NCBI RefSeq assembly: GCF_017591425.1 | Contig: NW_024465421.1 | Coordinates: 23,821,001-23,885,000 of the forward strand | Source: Ochotona curzoniae | Lineage: Eukaryota > Chordata > Mammalia > Lagomorpha > Ochotonidae | DNA: 64,000 nucleotides | Direction of reading: 5' to 3' | In this document: positions 1 to 10,948 of the stretch, one piece after another | Layout of the letters: every line of letters begins with the position of its first letter | Numbering within the stretch: position 1 is the first letter of the stretch | Position numbers and translations under genes: made by a program | Notes under the pieces: generated by a model | What the model saw: only the letters and a program-made list of their open reading frames with translations | What the model was told of the DNA's origin: nothing | Database searches by the model: none

Positions 1-640
1 GCCAGGTCGGCCGCCAGAGGGGCCGCCAGCTCGGCCTCCAGGCCAGCGCGCGCGCCGCCGCCAGCGCGCGGCCGCAGGAGCCGGGGGCGCGCGCCGCGGG
101 CGCGGAGGGCGGGCCCGCGCTCGGGGAGGGAGCCGGCTCGGGGCTGGCGGCCGGGCTGCCCCCGGGGCCCGAGCCGGCGTCCGGCGCGGAGGCGGGGCCG
201 GCGGCCGAGGCCCCGGGCCCGGGCGAGGCGGAGCCAGAGGCCGCGGCGCTGGGCGAGGCGGGGCCGCCGGGCCGGGCCGGGCCGGGGGACCGGGCCGGGC
301 CGGGGGCCGGGGCGGGGCCGGGGGCTCGGGCACCGCCGGCGCTCCGGGACCTCGCGGCCGCGCCCGAGCTTGGTTTGCGTCGTCCATGGCGGCGCTCCCG
401 CTTTCGCCAGTAGAAGAGCAGCGTATTGTGGAAGGTGCGCCGCGGACGCGCCGTGGGCTCGGGCTGAGGCCGAGTCGAAGTCCGTGTGGCGGCCCGCGAC
501 GCCCCCATCGCTCCGCTGTGAGCTCTGCGCGTGCCCGCGGCCGGGCTCTGTGTCCTCAGCCAAGGGGCGCACCCATTGCTGGCTGCGCGGAGCCATGGCA
601 ACGGGCGCGGGACCCGGCGTGACCACACAAGAGTTTTCCT
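1..640. promoter_or_regulatory. CpG island, probable promoter; expected position of GFER exon 1
   Basis: Extremely GC- and CpG-rich sequence runs from the window edge to about 640. In human and mouse the gene divergent from NOXO1 is GFER, so a minus-strand GFER first exon is expected here. I could not find the conserved GFER cysteine segment in any minus-strand frame. A minus-strand ATG at 387-385 sits in a near-ideal Kozak context (GCCGCCATGG). The overlapping plus-strand ATG at 386 opens 16 codons that end at a plausible donor at about 435. Neither reads as a protein I recognise, so only the CpG island is claimed. Confidence 0.55.
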
Positions 641-2192
641 TGGCAACCCTCGCCCTCCTGCTAGCGGTTCCTCCCTGCGCCTGGGCCTCGAGGCAGGTGC
701 AGCCTCAGGGCTTCTGGCCCGCTCCAAAAGCTGTCAGTATAGTGGGCACGAGGCCACCTCCTGGAGCTCAGGTCCTTCTCCACGTTCGTGGTCACCCGCA
801 GATACTCGCCCAGGTCCTGTTCCAAGCACCAGGGGCCCTGAGCAGGGGCACCAATCATGGCTTCTCCACTGCCCTTATCTGATAGTCTCGTCTGTAGTCT
901 GCTAAAAGGCACCCAGGGGTGGGGACCCCTGCACAGCCGTGTGGTAGTCCCTGGAGACAGAGGAAAAGGCTGGGGTTATCTTAAGGGAACAGTGGGGCAG
1001 GACTGGCGGATGGTGGCATAGGGTGGTGAGGGGTTGCCTCACAGTCCTAGCAGTGCCAACCAGAGCTGACCCCGACTCCTTGCTGTGCAACGGATTGCGG
1101 GGGGGGGGGGTCTCACCGGCTAGCAAGATGCTTGGAAATGGGAGTGGACAGCAGTTGGAATTGTCCCATAGAGAGACAGAAGTTAGAGGCATACAGGGGT
1201 CAGTACCATGGCATCCATAAGTTAAGCTTCCATCTGTGGTGCTGGCATTCCTCGTGGGTACCAGTTCAAATCCTGGCTGCTCCACGTCCCATCCAGCTCC
1301 CGGCCTATGGTCTGGCAAGACAGTGGAAGATGGCCAGGTGCTTGGGCCCCGGTACTCACGTGGGAGTGCTTGGCTCCCGTCTTCGGAACAACCCAGTTCT
1401 GGCTGTCACGGCCATTTGGGGAATGAACCAGAGGACAGAAGATCTTTCTCCCTGTGTCATTTCCTCTGTCGTAACTCAAATAAAAATACTTTTTAAAAAG
1501 GCACAATGGATGCAGGCTTGAGCCTGGTGTTTCCCCGCTTTTGTCCCGGGCCTCTCCAGGCTGGCTGGGCCCTCAGTGTCTCCTGGGAAGCAGGTGTCTG
1601 CTGCCTGAGCCCAGACCAGGGAAAAGTTACTACAGGGACAGACACAATGGGTTATTGTCTCAGCCAAGGCAGTTTCCTGGAGGGACGCTCGCTGCCTGGG
1701 GTGGTGGTAATGTGACACCCAGTGGTGGCCCCACACAAGCAGGAACCTCTGGTATACCCTAGCGAGGTGGGCACCTGGGTGAGCCCTTTGCCCAGACATT
1801 CCAGGGCTTCCAGCTCACTCCTGACCATAGTCGGGCACTCAGTCCAGAGCCCCCTACTAGGGCCAGCTACTGTGGAGTGACCCCTTAGTTGGGGTCACTG
1901 ACACCAACTTCCTCTTCCGTGAGCAGCACCAACAGGCGGGCTCTTGGATCGCCCTCCCCTCCTGGAAGGGCCCCACTCCTTCCTGCGCCTCCCTCAGAAC
2001 AGCCTTGCACACCTGCCAGGTAGGCAGCTCGTCCTCCGCCCCGTGCTAACACCCTCCTGCAGGCGGCCAAGAACCCAGGGCGGGGCAGCTTCCCAGGGAC
2101 TGCGGGGAATTCCACCCTTCCGTCTTCCTGCTGGGCTGCCCGGGGAGTGAGCCACCAGGACAGGAGCCACTGTCTACACATCCCAGCCAGCG
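640..2192. other. NOXO1 upstream intergenic sequence
   Basis: No coding exon is supported here. It contains one diverged SINE (about 1210-1500) and otherwise unique sequence with scattered short open frames that match no family I recognise. Confidence 0.6.
1210..1500 (+). repeat. CSINE, old and diverged
   Basis: The lagomorph C repeat is a tRNA-derived SINE of about 300-330 bp. Its sense strand starts near GGGCCCGGCGC and carries the cores CCCATCCAGCTCCCTGC and GGGACCCTGCACCCG. It ends in a pyrimidine-rich stretch plus AATAAA-type tail. This copy keeps the body and an AAATAAAAATAC tail but has lost its head. Confidence 0.75.
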
Positions 2193-3976
2193 ATGCCCGA
2201 ACCCAGGCACCCGGTGTCGGTGCGCGGGGCAGCCCTGGTGCAGACGGAGAGGCTGCAGGTACTGACGGGCCCGACAGCCCTGGGGGTGGGCAGTGTGGAC
2301 TCCTGTCCAGACCCTTTATCTTCCTCCCTGCAGACATATGCCTTCTCTGTGTGCTGGTCAGATGGCAGCGACACCTTAGTGCACAGAAGGTGGAATGAGT
2401 TCAAGCAGCTCAAAGTGAGTGACCCCGGGGTGTAGGAGCGACCCACCCTCACCACCTTGGGGCTTCTGGTCCCCGTTACTCCCTGGCAGGGTCGGGGAGC
2501 AGTGTTGCCCTGGCGGCCAGCAGCTCCGGGAGACAGACACCTGGCTTCTCTTTCTCAGAAGTCCCTCAAGGAGACCTTCCCGGTGGAGGCGGGCCTGCTG
2601 CGGAGATCCGACCGAGTCCTGCCCAAGCTTGCTGGTCAGGCCAAGCGAGCCTGTGTGGGTGTGGGGAGGTTCAGGGAGCCCCCAGCGGGCGCTCACAGCG
2701 TGTCCTGTGCCTGCAGATGCTCCGCTGTTAGCCAGAGGGGGACGCACAGGCCGCGGGCTGGCGCGCCTGCGGCTGCTGGAGACCTACATTCGGGAGCTGC
2801 TGGCCGCGGAGGAGCGTGTGTCCCAGAGCCCAGCACTCGTGGGCTTCTTCGCACCACAACCCCTGGACCTGGAGCCCACGCTGCCCCCTGGCAGGTGCTT
2901 ACCACAGCTCCCAGCTCCCAGAGGGGGCCCCAGAAAGGGAAGAGCAGAGAGCAGCTGGGTGGACTCCTGGGCGCCCCTCCACCTGCCCTACCTAGCTCCG
3001 CTGCTCTGGCTTCCTCCCCAGCCTGGTCATACTGCCGGCCCCTGAAGAGCCCGTGCTGCCACGTTCTGCCGGCCAGCTTGCTATCCGTAGCCTGGAGGTG
3101 CAGAGGCTGCCCTGTCTGCAGCCCTTCCACACCCAGGACACACGGGGCAGGCCCTTCCAGACACAGGCCCACGAGAGCCTGGACGTGCTGCTGCGACACC
3201 CCTCAGGTTAGAGTCCCAGCCTGGCTGGGGAAGCAGCCTTTCTGAGCCAGTCCCAGTGGGTCGGGGGTCTGAGCCACACCTGCCTCCTGTGCACAGGCTG
3301 GTGGCTAGTGGCAAATGAGGACCAGCAGACAGCCTGGTTCCCGGCCCCCTACCTGGAGGAGGTGGCCCCCAGCCAGGGCCAGGAGGGCCACCTGTTGCTG
3401 GAGAACAGTGGTGAGTCCACCCCCCACCAAGGGGGACACTATGCAGTGAGGGAGGGCTGGGCAACGTGGAGGACCCCGAGACCCAGCAGTGACTCCCAAA
3501 TGCCCACCGCCAGGGTCCCGGTTCTTTTCCACCTGCGCATATGAGGGTGGCCGCGTGGATGAGCTGTCGGTTCCCGCAGGGGCGCGCGTGTGTGTGCTGG
3601 AGAAGTCGGACCGCGGATGGTGGCTGTGCAGGTGCGCAGGGCGGGGCTTTATCCAGCTGAGCCCATGGGGCAGGGCACCCCCGCAACCAAGCCCCACCTG
3701 CCCCACAGGTATGGCGGCCAGACCGGCCTTTTGCCTGCAGTGTTGCTGAAGGAGGAAGCGCTGGGCGTGCTCTTGAGTGGGCCAGCGCTCCACGGTGGGG
3801 AGGCTGCAACAGGAGCCCTCGGATCCCAGGAATACAGCAAGGCCTACGTGATTCCACCCACCGTGCCTGCTCGCCCGACACCCAGCACAATCCAGAGCCG
3901 CTGTTGCACCATCACTCGCAGGGCCCTGGGCTGCCATCCAGGGCGCCAGGCCCGCCAGGAGTGTGGAGCTGTGTGA
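2193..3976 (+). CDS. NOXO1: NADPH oxidase organizer 1 (8 exons, 361 aa)
   Basis: Coding exons: 2193-2258, 2334-2414, 2559-2634, 2717-2894, 3022-3206, 3297-3410, 3514-3631, 3709-3976; all GT-AG and phase-consistent. The 361-residue product is close to human NOXO1 (about 370). NOXO1 is the cytosolic and membrane scaffold that activates NOX1 (and NOX3) superoxide production by binding p22phox and NOXA1. The sequence shows an N-terminal PX domain (about residues 1-125; phosphoinositide binding), then two SH3 domains. The first has the signature [12 protein letters not shown]; the second has SVPAGARV and DRGWWLCR. A basic, Pro/Arg-containing tail follows. The start codon at 2193 matches the mammalian N terminus. 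It is tail-to-tail with TBL3. No frame damage is seen. Confidence 0.96.
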
Positions 3977-4042
3977 GGTGGGGTGGTGATGTGGGGGCTC
4001 CCCAGCTGGCAAAACCAGTAGGCTGATTTCGCACGCCCCCTC

Positions 4043-4048
4043 AATAAA
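4043..4048 (+). terminator. NOXO1: NOXO1 polyadenylation signal AATAAA
   Basis: A canonical AATAAA lies 67 bases after the NOXO1 stop codon. The TBL3 stop codon, on the opposite strand, lies only about 80 bases further on, so the two 3' UTRs probably meet or overlap. Confidence 0.85.
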
Positions 4049-4127
4049 GTCCCAGGGATGACAGGACCCTGGCATTGCGCCCGTGAGGGTGCCCAGACAC
4101 ACAGACTGAGCCAGACACACACGTTCA

Positions 4128-7100
4128 CTATGTATTCGGGAGGGCTGGGGGGGCCGCAGGGAGTGGGGACAGCTTCATGTTGTGCCACAGGAAATCCAGG
4201 AAGGTGGCTGCCTGCAGCGTCCGGCTGAGCCGCTGGAAGTGCCGCTCTGGGGAGTACAGAGAAGGTGGGGTTTAGTGGGCTGTGTGCCCATGTGCTGCCC
4301 CACCCAGGCATGCCCACTCACCAGTGTAGGGCAGCAGGGCCTCCAGGGTGGCTCGCACGCCCTCATAGGCTAGCAGTTCCTGGGGGGCCTCGTGCCGCAG
4401 GAGTACGCCCAGCACAGCCTGGGCCTCATGGCAATGGCGCGAATTGGTGTTCCACGTGACGCAGAAGCGCAGCAGGGCCTCTGTGGGCAGGGGGCGGGTC
4501 AGTCCCCTCACCTACTGGGCGACCCCGCCTTGACCCAGGCAGGGCCTGTGGGCAGGAGGCTGGTTGGTCCCCCTGCCTGCTGGGCTGCCCTGCCCGGACC
4601 CAGGGCCCCTTGCGGGCAGTGCAGCAGGTCCCCCTGCCTCTATGGGTGGCAGGCAGGTCGGTCCCCCTGCCTGCTGGGCCGCCCTGCCTCTATGGGTAGC
4701 AGGCTGGTCGGTCATCCCATCTGCTGGGTTGCTGCCCACAACCTTCCCAGCCTGGCAGCCAGACCTTTCTGGTCCCTGCGCAGTCGGAGCACCGTGGCCT
4801 CCAGCTTCTCTCGAGCCTCAGGGTCCTTCCGGATGGCTGTGGGGGCGCAGAAGGAGGGAACTTGAGGGTCCTGAGCCACCTGCAGGCCCCAGCCCATCCC
4901 CGGGACGGGCACTGACCCTGGACAACTGTCAGCACTGTGTGGGGCCGGTCCAGGGAGATGGCGAGGCCCAGCGCTCGGAGGTAGCGTCTTTCATGCAGCA
5001 GGTTGTCGAGTTCCTGCTGTCTGGTGGGGGGACAGGAAGGACAGGGTCCCTCGGACACGGCCCTGGGGCTGAGGGCAGAGCCTGTACCCAGCCTAGGTTT
5101 GCCCGAGACCTACCTGACCACTTGCTCCTCGTGCTTGGCCTGTGCCTCTGCCTGCTCCGCCTCTGTCACATCCTGGGGTCAGGTCAGGTCAGACTGGGCC
5201 CAGGTCCCCCCCCCCCGACTTCCCGCAGCACCACCAACCCCGGCCCCGGGCTCAGAACCTTCCAGACAATGACGCAGGAGTCACTGGCACCGGTGAGCGC
5301 ACGGTCATCCAGCCGGCTGCAGTGCAGGCCCCAGATCTTGTCCTCATGAGCATCCAGTGTCCGCACGCACTCGTTGTTCTTGATGGTCCACAGCTTCACC
5401 AGCCCGTCAGAGCCGCTGGGTGTGGATGCAGAGTGGGGAGCAGTTGACGCCCAGGCCCACTGCCCTCACTGCCACTGGGTCTGCCCCGGGGGCAGGGGAC
5501 CCCAAGGCCGACCCCCACCGCCCGCCCAGCCCACATACCTCGACAGCAGCTGTGTGCCACGGCTCACGAAGACCACCTTCAGCACTGATGCGTCATGCCC
5601 CTCGAATGTCTGTGGGGTGAGGGAGAAGATGATGGAGGGGTGGGGTGGGGGTGGCAGGGTGCAGCGGGGTGGGGTGCAGGGGTCCCTGTGGACCTTGAGG
5701 CAGCTGAAGTCTTGTAGCGACCAGAGCTTGACTGTGCCGTCAGCTGAGGCGGTGGCCAGCACCTGGTCCATGGGCGAGAACTGGACACACCATACGCCAC
5801 GCCGGTGACCGGCGAACACGCCCAGCAGCTGGCACTGTGGCAGGGCCCAGAGCTTGGCCGTGCGATCCTGTGAGCCCGTAGCCATCAGCTTGTCATTGGG
5901 AGCGACAGCCACACTGTTGATATCCTGGTGACGAAACAAATTCAGCCCACTGCAGCAGGGGCTGGGACACACCCCAAACCCCCCAGCCTGGTGGCCGCGT
6001 GCAGTCACCCACCTTGTCATGGCAACGCTGGGTGGTCTGGGCTTGCAGGAGGGTGGGCCCGTCACCCGGGGCTGTACCCTTGGCCAGCAGGGCCCCAGGC
6101 AGTGGCCACAGCTTCACTGTGCAGTCCTGACTGCCGGTCACCAGGAAGGACTCCTTGAGCCTGCAAGCAGACGGGGAAGGGACGCGGCTGAGCCCGAGCC
6201 GCTGGCATGCCACAGACCGCACTCTGTCCCAAGTGAGGGCACCACCCTGGGGTGCAGCCCTGGCCCACTACCTGGAGCAACAGATGGCACCCACACTGTG
6301 CGTGTGCCCAGAGCCCTGAGCCACACAGGACACCTGGCCAGCCTTGTTCATCCTCCAGATGCGGACACTGTGATCCTGGGCACAGAAGGAGCGTGGGGAG
6401 AACAATGAATCAGGGGCCTGTGTGGCCTTGACTCCACCCCCCCAGACATCTCAGGAACCTCACCTTGGCGCAGCTGGCAAACAGCCAGCCCTTCCGGAAC
6501 ACGTCCAGGGCCAGGACAGTGTCTGGGGGAGCAGGGAGGGTGGTCAGAAGCTGGTCACAGGAAGGGGGGGGTGGCGGAGTACAGAGCTGAGCCCCACTTG
6601 CCTGTGTGGCCAGGCAGCAGCTGGCAGGCTGACGTCCGCAGCTCGAACACTTTGAGGCAGGAGCTGTTGGAGGCCACGACAATGTGGGAATCCTCAGGCC
6701 CGAGAAACCGCACATCTAGCACCTCCTCGCTGTAGCCAGCAAACTGGGGAACAGCACACGGCCCAGCCGGGGTTAGTGGAGGACCAGGCGCCCACCCAGA
6801 CCCCACGGCTGGGAGAGCGCGCTCACCTGCTTCCGCAGCTGCAGGGAACGCACATCGTAAAGCAGCAAGTTGTGGTCCGTCGTGACGGTCAGCAGCAGGC
6901 CAGCGGCGGGGGCCAGGCTGCAGTGGCTCAGCTCCCGCCCGGGGCCCGGCCACGGCGGCTGCGTGTGCACACACTGTCCAGAAGCCGCCTCCCACACGCG
7001 CAGTGCACCTGCCCCAGGACACAAGCGGCTAGGACTCTCGGCTGTGGGCCTCCCCCAGGCCCTGCCCCGCCCGGCCCCCGCCCACGTACCTTGGTCACCA

Positions 7101-9746
7101 GCGGTCAGGAAGTGCAGGCCTGGAGACGTGACACCCAGGTCTGGCGCTGGCTCCTCCGGGAGCAGCACGGCAGCCTCCACGCTCTGGGGACAAGCCACAT
7201 CTAAGGCTGCAGCCGTGACCCTGTGACCCCGGCCCCCACCTCTGACCCACAGGTACCCCACCTCAAACACGGGCACGGTTCTTGTAACCTGGTGGTTCCG
7301 GAGGTCCCAGACGATGCAGATCTTGTCCCGACCAGAACTGAGGGAGAAGCGACTACGTCAGCTCCAGGGCTGCCACCGCCCCCTCAGCTTCACTCTCCCG
7401 CACGGCCCGGTGCCGACCTGAGCATGGTGTGGCCATCCTTGCTGAAGGCCAGCGAGGTCACCGAGCTGTAGTGGGCAGCCAGCACAGCGAGGCAGGACCG
7501 GTCATGCAGCGACCACACGCGGATGGCAGAATCCGCCGCTGAGGAGAAGAGCAGCAGGCGAGCGGGGTCTGGGTGGAAGGCCACCAGGCTGTGGACGGGA
7601 GGGGCAGTGAGTGGTGCTGCCCGCGGGGCTGGGGCCTCTACCCGCGGGGGCCTGCCTGCTCGCCAGCTCCCACTCACTGAACGACGCCAGGGGAGCCCCG
7701 GAGGTGGTGTGTCCCGTAGTGCCGCACCACGTCCCACACACGCACCGCGCCATCGCAGCCACCTGTGGGAACACACTCAGGTGATGGAGCCAGTGTGTCC
7801 ACAGCCCCCGCCCCAGCTGCCCCTGGCCCAGCGGTGGACCTACCGGTGGCTAGCAGTGTGGAGGTTGGGTCGAAGGCCATGGTGGCCACAGGGGCTGTGT
7901 GTATGGCCTTCCACAGGCGGGTGACCGTGCCCTCCCGCCAGGCCCACTGAGCCAGCAGCAGTGCCCGGCTAGCTGTCACCAGCACCTGGGGAGACGGCAG
8001 TTAGTGGGGGCAAGTGGGGGGCAGGACGTGTCCACTCCAAGGGAGAGAGAAGCCGGAGCCCACCTCTGCCCTGCCCTGGCCTACCTCACTGTCGGGGCTG
8101 AGGTCGAAGGCAGTAATGTCCTCTTGGTCCTCCTAGTTCGGGAAGGAGGGACCCAGAGAGCCATGAAGGTGGGCTGCCCTTCCAGCCGCCCCGGTCCCTG
8201 GGCACACGGGGGACGTGGCAGTGGGCTGCCCTTCCAGCCGCCCTGGTCCCTGGGCACACGGGGGATGTGGCAGTGGGCTGCCCTTCCAGCCACCCCAGTC
8301 CCTGGGCACACGGGGGACGTGGCAGTGGGCTGCCCTTCCAGCCGCCCTGGTCCCTGGGCACACGGGGGGCGTGGCAGTGGGCTGCCATCCCTCCAGCCCT
8401 CACCTGCTCCAGGCTCCGCAGCACAGCCCCTGAGGCCACATCCAGGATGTTGACTCGGCTGCCACACACACAGAACAGGTGCTGGCCAGTCCCATCCAGC
8501 TGCGGACAGACCCTCAGTCAAGCCAATGTTTGTGGGGGTGGGCCAGCGCCCCCAACCTCAGGGACCCAACCACCCACTCCCACCTGCCCCCCAGGAATGC
8601 ACCTGTGCCTTCCCGCCCTTGTAGAACGGCTCAAGCTTGCGTTCGACGGCATAGCTGGAAAGAGAAGTGGGGAGCTGGGGGTCATCTCTGCCCTGCCCTA
8701 CTGCACACCAAGTGCTGCCCAGAGTGACCTCAACAGGCCCCTCCCCTTGAGGAGCTCCTGGGTGGCAGCATGGGGAGCCCTTAGGTGAGGGGCTGGTGCT
8801 GTGGGGTAGCAAACTAAGCCTCCACCTGTGACACCCATATGGCCACCACTTCAAGTCCCGGCAGCCCCACTTCCCATCCAGCTCCCTGCTTGCGGCCCGG
8901 GAGAGCAGTCGAGGACGGCCCAAAGCCTTGGGACCCTGCACCCGCGTGGGAGACCCGGAAGAGGCTCCTGGCTCCTGGATCGTGCCTGGCCCAACACTGG
9001 CTGTTGTGGCCATTTGGGAAATGAACCAGCGTATGGACTATCTCTCTTGTGGGCGAAGGAGTTGATAGCCGTGTTAGGCTGAGCAACGACAGGAACTGGG
9101 CTTGTGGCTCCAGCAGAAGCACAGGCTAGACTGGCTGGACCGGCTAAAGGATTTGGAGGGAAGAGCATAAAGGAGAAGAGAAGGCGACTTCGCAGAGACT
9201 TCTGCCATCACTGGACTCCGGTGCTTCATCCCCACACCTCTCCCTGTCCACGTGACTAGCATCGCTGGCCGAGCACTCTGTATAATTCTACCTTTTAAAT
9301 AAGTTGAAATAGAGCAGACGCTGGGTCTCACAGGTAAGAGGTGGGCTGGAGTCAAGGAAGGCACCCACCAGCTTTCTCCCCCCCAGGTGCTGGGCGGCAG
9401 CACCCAGGCCTGGAATCCCAACTTCCACACACCGCCCCTTGTTCCCCAGCCTGGCCGCTGCACCTCCCTCCCTCTGCCCTGGACGGCCCCTTCCGCCTCC
9501 CAACCCGGAGGCCACACTACGTCCCTCTTCCTTCGCACGCTGGTGGGCGCCGGGCCCCTGCGCAGCCAGGTCAGTGCTGGACAAGGCCCCTGGCTGGCCC
9601 TCCTCCGCCTGCCTCCTCGGGATCGCCTGTGTCCGCACCCTGCACGCCGGCGGCATGGGCCGGCTCTGGCGCCCACGACCCCCAGCTCGCTTCCCCCGGA
9701 CTCACTTGGCCTTGAAGCGGCCAACTGCGGCCGCGGGCTCGTCCAT
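4128..9746 (-). CDS. TBL3: Transducin beta-like 3 / UTP13 homologue (22 exons, 803 aa)
   Basis: Coding exons in transcript order: 9746-9706, 8654-8603, 8499-8404, 8132-8085, 7985-7844, 7762-7678, 7588-7418, 7337-7262, 7183-7090, 7008-6827, 6743-6602, 6522-6464, 6375-6272, 6160-6013, 5924-5694, 5609-5539, 5415-5259, 5172-5114, 5020-4917, 4836-4765, 4480-4322, 4246-4128. They join without phase error into 803 residues (human 808). The protein is a WD40-repeat subunit of the UTP-B module of the small-subunit processome, acting in nucleolar pre-18S rRNA processing. Two beta-propellers' worth of WD repeats (for example VTGSQDCTVKLW, ATGSQDRTAKLW, ATASADGTVKLW) precede a helical Utp13 C-terminal domain. 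Intron 11 has a GC donor at 6601-6600 (CAG/GCAAGT). The donor after exon 17 (GTTCTG) is weak. Intron 1 holds a SINE and intron 3 a minisatellite. Confidence 0.96.
8171..8386. repeat. Minisatellite, 52-bp unit, four copies, in TBL3 intron 3
   Basis: Unit starts at 8171, 8223, 8275, 8327 and (partial) 8379 give an exact 52-bp period. The unit contains GGGCTGCCCTTCCAGCC and TCCCTGGGCACACGGGG. The array makes up most of the 271-bp intron between TBL3 exons 4 and 3. Confidence 0.95.
8787..9056 (+). repeat. CSINE in TBL3 intron 1
   Basis: Near full-length body, antisense to TBL3, moderately diverged, with a truncated tail. Confidence 0.85.
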
Positions 9747-9910
9747 CTCCCGCGGGACACGCCGCCGCGTGGGAAAGCAGCCAGTCCACCCGCACTCCCG
9801 GCTCCTTCTGATGGCGTCACCGCCCGCGACAAGATCACCTCAGGAGTAGCAAGCCCTGGCGCCATCTTTGATGTGGGCGGCAGCCGGGAAGCGGAAGCTG
9901 GCAGGGGCAT
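9700..9910 (-). promoter_or_regulatory. TBL3: TBL3 promoter and 5' end
   Basis: A CpG-rich segment surrounds TBL3 exon 1. On the minus strand, AAGATGGCGCC at about 9874-9864 is a YY1-type initiator motif, and ETS-like CGGAAG/CTTCCG cores lie near 9893-9917. This is the usual make-up of a TATA-less housekeeping promoter. The start site is inferred, not shown. Confidence 0.6.
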
Positions 9911-9949
9911 TTCCGGTCTGGTGTGTTTGACTCCCTGGATTGGCCCATT

Positions 9950-10530
9950 TGTTTAAGATTTATTTTAAAACTTTTTTTTTTAAATTATTATTTACTTGAG
10001 AGAATTTCTGAGAACAGCCTCACTGGTTCACTCCCAGTGGTTGGGAAGCCAGGAGCTTCATCCTGCACAGGTGGCAGGACCCGCCCCCCCCCCTTGGGCC
10101 ACCCTCTGTTGCTGCCCAGTGTGTCCCAGAGGCTGAAGTCAGGAAGAGCTCGTGTCAAACTCAGGCACCCCTGAAACCCAGCGTCTACACCAGCCCAAAT
10201 GCAGACCCCAAAGGGTAGTATTTTTAATTGAAAGGCATACAAGAGAATCGAGTATTTTCCACCTGCTAGTCATTTCCCAAATTGCAAGAACAGCTGTGGC
10301 TGGGCCAAGACAAAGCCAAAAGCCAGCAGCTTCCCAGATGCTGGGCCATCCTTCTGTGCTTTCCCAGGCGCGTGAGCTTGGAGCTGGTCTGCAGTGCAGT
10401 GGGCAGCAGATGGACTACTACAAGCAGCCGTGTCCCAGTGCTGTAGCACCAGGCCTGGGAGGCATTGGTGGTTGGAAAGGTGTCCTGACAGCCACCACTG
10501 AGCCCACTGAAGGCACCTAGACCCCTGCTT
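9950..10530 (-). repeat. Two decayed CSINE-like fragments
   Basis: A T-rich arm at about 9955-9990 leads into weak SINE matches to about 10135. A second diverged antisense copy occupies about 10215-10520. Edges are uncertain. Confidence 0.45.
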
Positions 10531-10931
10531 CTGACCGTGGACGGCCAGCACTTCCTAGGGTGAACGTGTCCGGCACTTAGGAGGGCTGCACGGAGGGGGA
10601 GCTCAGTGGGCCCCTCAGGTAGTTCCTGCGAAATGACACCACTTCTGTCATGCAGCAGGGCCAGGATGCGTGCACCTGCCAGCTGTGCTGAGGACAACGT
10701 GGCTTATGCTAGGAGTTCTGAGACTGTTGTGTGATGGGTGATGGCACCAGGAAAGACTGGCAGGAAAGACTGGCCAGGGGACAGCTGAGTGACAAGGGAG
10801 AAGGGCCAAGGCGCCCCAGTGGGTGAGGGCTGAGGGGCTTGGGAGACCAAGTCAGCAAAGGACACAGGTGTGACAAAACAGCAAGCCAGTTTGCACAGAC
10901 GTAGTGAGGTGGCCCAGGCCCGGGCACCAGG

Positions 10932-10937
10932 TTTATT
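10932..10937 (-). terminator. RNF151: RNF151 polyadenylation signal
   Basis: AATAAA (TTTATT on the plus strand) begins 11 bases after the TAA stop, so the 3' UTR should be only about 30 bases long. Confidence 0.75.
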
Positions 10938-10948
10938 TACCCGTCTAC

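Noticed and set aside
661..912. 83-codon minus-strand frame
   Set aside because: The composition looks protein-like in places but I recognise no family and see no convincing splice sites.
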